A DNA stretch of 64,000 nucleotides, taken from positions 496,001 to 560,000 of the forward strand of contig NZ_CP036346.1 of the NCBI RefSeq assembly GCF_014131695.1. Reading direction: 5' to 3'. A program made the translations under genes and the position numbers. The notes below the pieces were generated by a model. It ran no database searches. It saw only the letters and a list, made by a program, of their open reading frames with translations, and was not told the origin of the DNA. The first letter of the stretch is position 1. Each line of letters starts with the position of its first letter. Source of the DNA: Thomasclavelia ramosa DSM 1402. Its GTDB lineage: Bacteria; Bacillota_I; Bacilli_A; Erysipelotrichales; Coprobacillaceae. Of this stretch, positions 34,953-42,441 are shown one piece after another.

Positions 34953-34998
34953 GTATTAAAGTTTCAAAAAATGAAACCTTAGCACTTATTTTTTTTAT
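34949..34998 (+). terminator. Terminator after the second RpiR-like gene
   Basis: AAGTATTAAAGTTTC and GAAACCTTAGCACTT form an imperfect stem followed by ATTTTTTTT. Confidence 0.75.
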
Positions 34999-35094
34999 TG
35001 GTTTTTATTTTGGACTAATGAAAAGTTTTATGTACTCTTAAATGATTATACTTCTAGATAAAATGTAGTTATAAAGTTAGGAGGAGGAAAAATT

Positions 35095-36420
35095 ATGAAT
35101 GATTTTATCCAAAATAAAGTTATACCTTTTGCACAGAAGATTGAAAACAATTTTATTTTAAGTGCAATAAGTGGCGCATTTATGAAAGTGATGCCAGCGT
35201 TATTAGGAGGAGCTGTATTTTCATTATTTCAGGGTTTACCATTGGGAGACTGGTATACAAATTTTTTATCGTCTACTGGAATATCTGATGCTTTAGCTGT
35301 AGGGGTTGCTGTTTGTAATTTAACAGCATTATATTTCATTTTTGCTTTAGGTTATAATTTAGGTGAAAAGTTTAATGTTAATCCATTTCAAACAGCAATT
35401 GTTTCGTTATTATCACTATTGTTGGTTACACCATTTTCTTATAACAATGTTGATAATACAAATGGAGCTGTAACATTGATAAAAAATGTTATCCCAGTTG
35501 ATAACTTAGGTGCTAGTGGTATCTTCACTGCCATGTTATGTGGGATTATTGGGGCATATGTTTTTGCTTTTGCCGTTAATCATAATTGGAAAATAAAATT
35601 ACCAGATTCGGTACCGGAAATGGTTTCTAAACCATTTGAAGCTGTTGTTCCAGCATTTTTAGTATCAGCCTTGTTTTTATTGGTAAGGTCTGGATTTGCT
35701 GTAACATCTTATGGAAATATTCAAAATTTTATTTATACTATGGTTCAAGCGCCTTTAGTAAGTTTAGGTAATAGTTTTCCAGCCATGTTGATTAGTATGT
35801 TAATATTATTGCTGTTATGGTGGGTTGGAATTCATGGTACTTCAGTTGTACTTTCTGTCATGATGGTAATTTGGATGGAACCAGCAATTACAAATTTAAA
35901 TAATTATATGGCCGGAGAACCTGTAACCTTAGTCACAACTTATATGTTTTTCTTTGTTTTTTGTCAGTTTATTGGTGGACCAGGATGTTTATTTGGGCTT
36001 ACTTGCGATATGGCAATATTTGCTAAAAGCGAACGTTTTAAAGCGTTTGGAAAAGTGTGTTTTGTTCCGGGGATGTTTAATATCGTAGAGCCTGTTATTT
36101 TTGGTTTTCCAATCGTATTAAATCCAATTATGTTTATTCCGTTTATTTTAACACCACTTGTATTTATGATTATTGGTTATTTGTTGATGGTTACAGGTGT
36201 TGTGAATATTCCCGCCTTAATGTTAAGTGTAATGACAATTCCAGGTCCAATTGCGGGATTTATTTTAGGTGGGGGAATTAGTTTAGGAATCATGATTGTA
36301 ATTATGTGCTTGTTATCATGTATAATTTATTACCCATTTTTTAAGATTTGTGACAATCAGGCTTTAGAAGCAGAGAAAAAAAGTAATCAAGAAAAAACAC
36401 TTGAAGAAAACAAAATCTAG
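35095..36420 (+). CDS. PTS EIIC component, lactose/cellobiose family
   Basis: A 441-residue membrane permease of the PTS lactose/N,N'-diacetylchitobiose/beta-glucoside (Lac) family with about ten helices. The core WWVGIHGTSVVLSVMMVIW and FNIVEPVIFGFPIVLNPIMFIPFILTP are the family hallmarks. It moves and phosphorylates a disaccharide or glycoside together with EIIB and EIIA, neither of which is encoded next to it. The start ATG follows AGGAGGAGGAAAAATT. The gene after it has no known place in PTS transport. Confidence 0.9.
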   Translation: MNDFIQNKVIPFAQKIENNFILSAISGAFMKVMPALLGGAVFSLFQGLPLGDWYTNFLSSTGISDALAVGVAVCNLTALYFIFALGYNLGEKFNVNPFQTAIVSLLSLLLVTPFSYNNVDNTNGAVTLIKNVIPVDNLGASGIFTAMLCGIIGAYVFAFAVNHNWKIKLPDSVPEMVSKPFEAVVPAFLVSALFLLVRSGFAVTSYGNIQNFIYTMVQAPLVSLGNSFPAMLISMLILLLLWWVGIHGTSVVLSVMMVIWMEPAITNLNNYMAGEPVTLVTTYMFFFVFCQFIGGPGCLFGLTCDMAIFAKSERFKAFGKVCFVPGMFNIVEPVIFGFPIVLNPIMFIPFILTPLVFMIIGYLLMVTGVVNIPALMLSVMTIPGPIAGFILGGGISLGIMIVIMCLLSCIIYYPFFKICDNQALEAEKKSNQEKTLEENKI

Positions 36421-36435
36421 AAATGAGGAAAAATT

Positions 36436-37371
36436 ATGAGCAACGTAAAAAGATTGATTAATGCTTCAAAGAGTGAGATAAACAAAATGGGTCCTTTAGA
36501 ATTAAAAGAATCTATCTATAAATCGGAAGGTCGAGTTATCATGGGACAACATTTAATTTTTGCTGGCCCAGGGACGGTAATGGGTGTGACAAATGCTGAA
36601 TTGCTTTGTTCGTTTGGTGCAGATATGGTTATGCTTAATACTATAGATTTAGATAATTTTGAAAATAATCCAGGATTGTGCGGCTTAACTATCAAAGAGC
36701 TTAAAGAAAAATGCAATTGTCCAATTGGTGTTTATTTAGGGTGTCCTAAGAAGGGAGAAAAGCGTTCTGATGAAAAAACACTTTACCGATTGGCTGGAAT
36801 GTTAGCAACAAAAGAACATATTTTAAAAGCAGTTGCTTTAGGAGTGGATTTTATTGTATTGGGTGGTAATCCAGGTTCTGGAACATCGATTGAAGATGTA
36901 ATTGAAGCAACCAAATTAGTAAAAGAAATATGTGGAGATGATATTTTCTTGTTTGCTGGCAAGTGGGAAGATGGTATCGAAGAAAAGGTACTAGGTGATC
37001 CTTTAGCAGCATATGATACCAAAGATGTTATTAAAAGACTTATTGATGCTGGTGCTGACTGTATCGATTTACCAGCTCCAGGGACTAGAGCAGGAATCAC
37101 AGTAGATATGATTAGAGAATTAGTAGAATATATTCATCGCTATAAACCAGGTACTTTAGCCATGAGTTTTTTAAATAGTTCGGTCGAATGTGCCGATGAG
37201 GATACAATTCGGCAGGTTGCCCTTTTAATGAAACAAACCGGATGTGATATTCATGCTATCGGGGATGGAGGCTTTGGCGGATGTACTTGGCCAGAAAATA
37301 TTTATCAATTATCAGTATCAATCAAAGGAAAAAATTATACGTGGTTTAGAATGGCTAGTAATAGTAGATAG
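36436..37371 (+). CDS. TIM-barrel-like protein of uncharacterised family, linked to PTS
   Basis: A 311-residue soluble protein. It starts VKRLINASKSEINKMGPLELKESI, then has GRVIMGQHLIFAGPGTVMGVTNAE, a GVDFIVLGGNPGSGTS loop and a phosphate-loop-like GADCIDLPAPGTRAG, and a Gly-rich GDGGFGGCTWPENIYQLS. The alternating beta/alpha pattern suggests a TIM barrel. I believe this is the family now called DUF7916 but could not verify it. It is co-directional with, and 15 bases after, a PTS EIIC gene; it may act on the imported sugar phosphate. Function unknown. Confidence 0.65.
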   Translation: MSNVKRLINASKSEINKMGPLELKESIYKSEGRVIMGQHLIFAGPGTVMGVTNAELLCSFGADMVMLNTIDLDNFENNPGLCGLTIKELKEKCNCPIGVYLGCPKKGEKRSDEKTLYRLAGMLATKEHILKAVALGVDFIVLGGNPGSGTSIEDVIEATKLVKEICGDDIFLFAGKWEDGIEEKVLGDPLAAYDTKDVIKRLIDAGADCIDLPAPGTRAGITVDMIRELVEYIHRYKPGTLAMSFLNSSVECADEDTIRQVALLMKQTGCDIHAIGDGGFGGCTWPENIYQLSVSIKGKNYTWFRMASNSR

Positions 37372-37383
37372 TTAATAAGAATA

Positions 37384-37430
37384 AAAAAGAATTAATCTTA
37401 AACATTTAAATGTTATGATTAATTCTTTTT
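37384..37430. terminator. Bidirectional terminator
   Basis: AAAAAGAATTAATC (37384-37397) pairs with GATTAATTCTTTTT (37417-37430). A second inner pair is AACATTT/AAATGTT. It separates the convergent TIM-barrel and enoate reductase genes. Confidence 0.85.
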
Positions 37431-37449
37431 AGTCTAGATAATAAGAGTT

Positions 37450-39375
37450 TTAAATACTGTTGGCTGCTAAATAACCTTGAGTAATGGCATTATTAATATC
37501 AGCAGCTTTTTCATTGCAGTCACCAACAAGATGAATATCAATATTGTGAGCTGTTAATTCACTGACATCAAATGGATTAGGTTTAGCTCCAGTAGCTAAA
37601 ATAACATAATCACATGGAATCGTTAATTCACCATCGCCATTAGCAGCTTTGATACAATCGTTTTTAATTTCAATTACCTTTGTTTTAGTCAATAATTTAA
37701 CTTGATGTTTTTCAAAATCTTCAAACATTACTGGCTTTACAGTTGATGATTCTTCTTTTGCAATTTCTTCAAGCATTTCTATGACAGTAACGTCCAAGCC
37801 CATTTGTGCTAAAAATTCTGCAGTTTCCGCTCCGACTAGACCACCGCCAATAATCGCTACATGGCCACTAGGGAATTGTTCATAGTTAAGAACTTTCCAA
37901 GCATCTAACACATGAGTTAAATCACTGCCAGGAATTGGTAGGGAAGCATTATTGGCACCAACAGCGATGATAACACTATCAGGATGTTCGTTTAATATAT
38001 CTGTACTAGTTGCTTTTTTACCTAATCTTAAATCAACATTCAATATTTTCATTTCATTTGATAAGTAATTGATAGCCCGATTCATTTCAGCTTTACGTGG
38101 TGGAATCGCTGCAATATTAAGTTGACCACCTAATCTAGTGTCTTGTTCAAATAAAATAACATCATGTCCTTTTGTTTTTGCTACCCGAGCAGCTTCTAAA
38201 CCTGCTGGTCCCCCTCCAACAACTACAATTTTTTTCTTTGTTGCTGCTGGGGTAATTATTCGTTTGTATTCATAACCATTTTCAGCATTTAAAACACAGC
38301 TTAAAAATTGTCTATTTTGGATTGCATCGGTACAGCCTTTATTACACATCATACAATGACGAATTCGAGCAGCTTCATTATTTTTTAATTTTTTAACATA
38401 ATCAGGATCAGCTAATAATGAACGACCTAAACCAATAATGTCACAAATCCCGTTATCAATCAAGGATTCACCATTTTGGGGAGTAAGGATTCGTCCAACA
38501 GAAGACACTGGAATCGTAACAACATCTTTAATTTGTTTTGTATATTTATTCATAAAACAGTATGGTTGAGTTCCCATTGCAGGAATGGTATCATTCATAT
38601 TTCCAGTATGATTGGCTTGACCAACATGGATCATATCAACTCCATGAGCCTCTAAGATAGTAGCCAATTTAATAGCTTCATCAATTTTTAGGCCTCCTTT
38701 ACCACGAAGCGGATTTTCAGTGATAATTGGCAGTTTATAATCGATGCAAATATCTGGAGCATTTTCTTTAATTACTTTGACAACTTCGAGAGCAAAGCGA
38801 ATACGGTTTTCAAATGAACCACCATAATTATCATTTCGGTGATTTAGAATGGTTGAGCAAAGGGAACCGACAAGACGATCACCATGAACCTCAATAACAT
38901 CCACCCCCGCGGCGGCAGCACGCTTAACACAAGCGCCGATTTTATCAATAATTGCTGTAAGCTGGGCTTCAGTTACTTCATCGATATAATGTAGCATGTC
39001 ATGATGTAATTTAGCACGTGCAGCCTGCATATCACCTTTTCTAAATAATTCTGCTAGAGCATCAACATCATATTCAGGATGAAAGATTTGAATCCCTAGT
39101 TTGCAATCATACTCATGTAAGGCATCGCTTAATTTTTTGAAAGCTTCGATTTGACCGTCATGAAAAAGTTTAGGTGTAGGGGAAACAGTATTGACTGGAG
39201 CAACATCACCTAAAACAATATAAGCAACATCGCCTTGCGCTAAACGTTTATAGAAATTAAAACTTTGTTCACCGATTGAACCATCTCTTTCTTCATACCC
39301 GGTTGTCATTGGGGGAAACATAATTCGGTTTTTTAAAGTAATTTTTCCAACTTTAATAGGTTTTAGTAAATTCAT
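37450..39375 (-). CDS. 2-enoate reductase-like enzyme (copy 2)
   Basis: A 641-residue member of the FMN/[4Fe-4S]/FAD enoate reductase family. The N-terminal barrel starts LLKPIKVGKITLKNRIMFPPM. The Cys motif is C-x2-C-x3-C-x11-C in HCMMCNKGC...SC (near 345). FAD and pyridine nucleotide loops are VVVGGGPAGLEAAR and AIIGGGLVGAETAE. The segment that normally reads HxAHGYL is HGDRLVGSL here, so the catalytic Tyr of the FadH type is absent. The substrate or the proton donor must differ. The start ATG at 39375 follows AAAGGAGAAAATAT, 16 bases after the copy 3 stop, so copies 3 and 2 form one operon. Confidence 0.88.
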   Translation of the reverse strand: MNLLKPIKVGKITLKNRIMFPPMTTGYEERDGSIGEQSFNFYKRLAQGDVAYIVLGDVAPVNTVSPTPKLFHDGQIEAFKKLSDALHEYDCKLGIQIFHPEYDVDALAELFRKGDMQAARAKLHHDMLHYIDEVTEAQLTAIIDKIGACVKRAAAAGVDVIEVHGDRLVGSLCSTILNHRNDNYGGSFENRIRFALEVVKVIKENAPDICIDYKLPIITENPLRGKGGLKIDEAIKLATILEAHGVDMIHVGQANHTGNMNDTIPAMGTQPYCFMNKYTKQIKDVVTIPVSSVGRILTPQNGESLIDNGICDIIGLGRSLLADPDYVKKLKNNEAARIRHCMMCNKGCTDAIQNRQFLSCVLNAENGYEYKRIITPAATKKKIVVVGGGPAGLEAARVAKTKGHDVILFEQDTRLGGQLNIAAIPPRKAEMNRAINYLSNEMKILNVDLRLGKKATSTDILNEHPDSVIIAVGANNASLPIPGSDLTHVLDAWKVLNYEQFPSGHVAIIGGGLVGAETAEFLAQMGLDVTVIEMLEEIAKEESSTVKPVMFEDFEKHQVKLLTKTKVIEIKNDCIKAANGDGELTIPCDYVILATGAKPNPFDVSELTAHNIDIHLVGDCNEKAADINNAITQGYLAANSI

Positions 39376-39391
39376 ATATTTTCTCCTTTGA

Positions 39392-41347
39392 TTAAATATT
39401 TTTACATAAATGATATGCGTCACTTATAGCATTTTTAATTTTTCCTGGGGTTGCAGCGTCACCTAAGACGTTGTAGCTAAGTTGCATTTGATCGAGGGTT
39501 TTTTTTAACTCATGATCAGCATAATAACCAGTAGCTTCAATGATTGTATCAACATTCTCAATTGTAATAGTATTGCCATCTTTTTGATATTCGAGAGTTG
39601 TTGGTGTAACTTTAACGACTCTACTATCAGTAATAATGTTCACGCCTTTATCAGCCATCCTTTGAACTAAAATACTTCGTGATGGTGAAGTATCATCCAT
39701 AATAATATTTGATTTCATTTCAATAACAGTTACTTTTTTATTATTTGGATGGCGGTCATTAACTAATGGGGCAACAAAATCAGCAACTTCACAGCCAACA
39801 GAGCCTCCTCCAACAACGACAATATTTTTACCTGTCCACATTTTGCCAAGAAGCACATCTTGTCCGGTACCAGTATGAGGATGATTTTTAAAAATATCAA
39901 GTCGTAATGGTTTGGCTCCGGTTGCGACGATGATATGATCATAATGATGCTGTGATAAATAGGCTTGATCAACAATCGTGTTTAATTCAATTTTGATATT
40001 ACAATCGATTACTCGTTTAATGAAATATTTAGTAGTTTGAGCAAAGTGCTGTTTAGCAATAGGATAACCTGCAACGATCATTGCGCCGCCTAATGTATGA
40101 TGACGTTCAGCAAGGGTAACTTTGTGTCCACGCTTTGATAAAATATAAGCTGCCTCTAATCCAGCTGGACCTCCTCCGATAACTAGGATATTTTGGGATA
40201 TTGTCGCAGGTGTTACAGTTTCTTCATTCTCACTTGTCAATGATGGATTAATTCCACATTCAACATGATCTTTTAACATGGTCGAGCTTAAACATCCCAA
40301 GCATCCAATACATGGACGAATATCATCTTCTTGACCATTTTTGATCTTATTAACAAAATCAGGATCACATAAGAGTGAGCGACCTACCATACATACGTCT
40401 GCTAAATCTCTTTCTAAAACTTCTTCGAGAATCCAAGGTTCATTCAAACGTCCTACGGTTGAAACAGGGATATTAACACATTTTTTTATTTCTCGTGCGC
40501 TGTCAATATGACTCGCTTGTGGTGTTCCAGGGGGTGCAATTGAGCTGCCGCGGTGGATAGTAGTTCCCCCAGAAACATGGATCATATCAACTTGAGCAGC
40601 TTCTAATCTTTTAGCAATATAACATCCTTCGTGTAATGATTGTCCGCCGGCTTCATAATCATCACCGCTGATACGAACAATAATAGCGAAATCACGCCCA
40701 CATTTTTTTCGAACATTTGCAATTACTTCTAAAAGTAGACGAATGCGATGAGTTATGTCACCACCGTATTCATCAATTCGTTTATTATAGAGTGGAGATA
40801 AAAATCCTCCTAGTAATGCATGTGCGTGTGCAGCATGAATTTCAACACCATCTATTCCTGCTTTTTTTAACCGTAAGGCACCATCACCAAATTGTTCAAC
40901 AATTATACTGATTTCTTCTTTTGTCAAAGGTCGCGGAGGAGTTTTAGCATAGTATGGACCAACCTCACTTGGACCAACTAATTGTGGTGTTTCCGGGAAA
41001 GGAATTGCCATATATGCTGGGTGTAGTAGTTGGGCTACGACCTTACTATCATACTTATGAATTTCATTAGCTAATTTTTGCCATCCTTCAAGATAGGAAT
41101 CATCTTGAACTGATAAAGTATGAGCAATATATTTGTAGGTTGGCTCAATCATTGTTACTTCAGTTACAATCAGACCAACGCCACCTTTTGCTCTTCTGCT
41201 ATAGTAATAGATCATTTCATCAGTAACATACCCATCTTTTGTTGCAAAGTTTGTTGACATTGGCGACATAAAAATTCGATTTTTTACTTCCAGCTGATTA
41301 ATTTTTATTGGTTGAAAGAGTTTTTGATATTTATTTTCCAAATTCAT
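39392..41347 (-). CDS. 2-enoate reductase-like enzyme (copy 3)
   Basis: A 651-residue paralogue of copy 2, first gene of the pair. The barrel begins LFQPIKINQLEVKNRIFMSPM. The substrate loop is HAAHAHALLGGFLSP: the His pair is kept but the Tyr is replaced. The cluster motif is CIGCLGC...EC, C-x2-C-x2-C-x11-C, one residue shorter than in copies 1 and 2 and like the spacing I recall for trimethylamine dehydrogenase. FAD and NAD loops are VIGGGPAGLEAAY and VVVGGGSVGCEVA. The start is the ATG at 41347 after GGGAGGT. An AraC-type regulator lies directly upstream in the same direction. Confidence 0.88.
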   Translation of the reverse strand: MNLENKYQKLFQPIKINQLEVKNRIFMSPMSTNFATKDGYVTDEMIYYYSRRAKGGVGLIVTEVTMIEPTYKYIAHTLSVQDDSYLEGWQKLANEIHKYDSKVVAQLLHPAYMAIPFPETPQLVGPSEVGPYYAKTPPRPLTKEEISIIVEQFGDGALRLKKAGIDGVEIHAAHAHALLGGFLSPLYNKRIDEYGGDITHRIRLLLEVIANVRKKCGRDFAIIVRISGDDYEAGGQSLHEGCYIAKRLEAAQVDMIHVSGGTTIHRGSSIAPPGTPQASHIDSAREIKKCVNIPVSTVGRLNEPWILEEVLERDLADVCMVGRSLLCDPDFVNKIKNGQEDDIRPCIGCLGCLSSTMLKDHVECGINPSLTSENEETVTPATISQNILVIGGGPAGLEAAYILSKRGHKVTLAERHHTLGGAMIVAGYPIAKQHFAQTTKYFIKRVIDCNIKIELNTIVDQAYLSQHHYDHIIVATGAKPLRLDIFKNHPHTGTGQDVLLGKMWTGKNIVVVGGGSVGCEVADFVAPLVNDRHPNNKKVTVIEMKSNIIMDDTSPSRSILVQRMADKGVNIITDSRVVKVTPTTLEYQKDGNTITIENVDTIIEATGYYADHELKKTLDQMQLSYNVLGDAATPGKIKNAISDAYHLCKNI

Positions 41348-41404
41348 ACCTCCCTTATAAAGATATGATAGCACTTACATATATATAAAACATATTATAT
41401 CAAT

Positions 41405-41432
41405 TAAAAAACATATACATTTTCGTATATGC
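41405..41432 (-). terminator. Terminator of the AraC-type gene
   Basis: On the minus strand CATATAC and GTATATG form a stem with a short loop, followed by TTTTTT. A TATAAT for the next gene (copy 3) lies 3' of it on the same strand. Confidence 0.7.
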
Positions 41433-42311
41433 TTATAATAACTTAATATTTTTCTTATATTCACGTGGACTGACCCCTGTGATTTGTTTAAAAGTTTTAG
41501 ATAGATGATAGGCTGATGAATATCCCAGGTCATTTGCAATCATTGTAACACTTTTACCATGAGCCAGCATTCTTTGAGCATAGAGAACTTTTTGTTGATG
41601 AATATAAGTTAGTGGAGGAATTGCTAAAATTGCAATAAAAGATTTATATAACATACTTGTTGAAACACCTAGTTGTAAAGCCATTGCGGTTAGTTTAATT
41701 GGTTCATGAAGATGGTCATGAATATACTTAATGGCATCATTAACTAATTCGATATGTGGTAAATCTGTTATTTGTGAAATATGGTCATTATTCCTTTTAA
41801 GCTGAGCGCGGATTATCTCTACAACAACTCGAATCAAAGCAGAGGTTATAATGCTTGAATAGCCAATTTCTTTTTCACTAGCTTCGATTAATAAACGTTC
41901 TAGCATTTCTTTGAAGTCTTTTATTTCTTCTTTATATATTAAATGCCCGTGTTTTGTTAAGAGAGTAATAAATTGTTGGCGCAATGATAGGGGTTCAATA
42001 TCAAAATGAAAAAAATAATAGCTGTAGTTAGTATTTCCAGTATTTATTGAAGTGTTGAGCTTATAGGGTTCGATGATGAGAAAGCTGTGGGGTGGGCAGG
42101 TGTATTTTTTATTGCCAATGGTTGTAATAGACCCACCTTCTCGATAATAGACAATTTCAATATCATCAGTAATATAATTTGCTCTAGTATCGTGATTACT
42201 TTGCCAAAGTCCAAATTTATTGATAGTAAAACTAATCTTACCAAGTAAATCAGTTAACTCATCACTTTGGAATTGGGTATATTGATTTTGGGTTTGAATA
42301 TACATCGTCAT
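41433..42311 (-). CDS. AraC-family transcriptional regulator
   Basis: A 292-residue AraC/XylS-type activator. The N-terminal half is a cupin-like ligand domain (GGSITTIGNKKYTCPPHSFLII, then SYYFFHFD). The C terminus has two helix-turn-helix units: IKLTAMALQLGVSTSMLYKSF (near 200) and SVTMIANDLGYSSAYHLSKTFKQITGVSPREYKK (near 250). It lies upstream of the enoate reductase pair in the same direction, so it is their likely regulator. The start ATG at 42311 follows AAGGTGGTGTAATT. Confidence 0.88.
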   Translation of the reverse strand: MTMYIQTQNQYTQFQSDELTDLLGKISFTINKFGLWQSNHDTRANYITDDIEIVYYREGGSITTIGNKKYTCPPHSFLIIEPYKLNTSINTGNTNYSYYFFHFDIEPLSLRQQFITLLTKHGHLIYKEEIKDFKEMLERLLIEASEKEIGYSSIITSALIRVVVEIIRAQLKRNNDHISQITDLPHIELVNDAIKYIHDHLHEPIKLTAMALQLGVSTSMLYKSFIAILAIPPLTYIHQQKVLYAQRMLAHGKSVTMIANDLGYSSAYHLSKTFKQITGVSPREYKKNIKLL

Positions 42312-42441
42312 AATTACACCACCTTTGATTATTATTGTACTACTTTTTTAGTGGAAGGAGAATTTTTATCATAAAATTAAGTTGATTTGTATTGATGTTT
42401 TAAGGTTGATATGTATAAATAAAGGTAATAGGAGGGATTGG

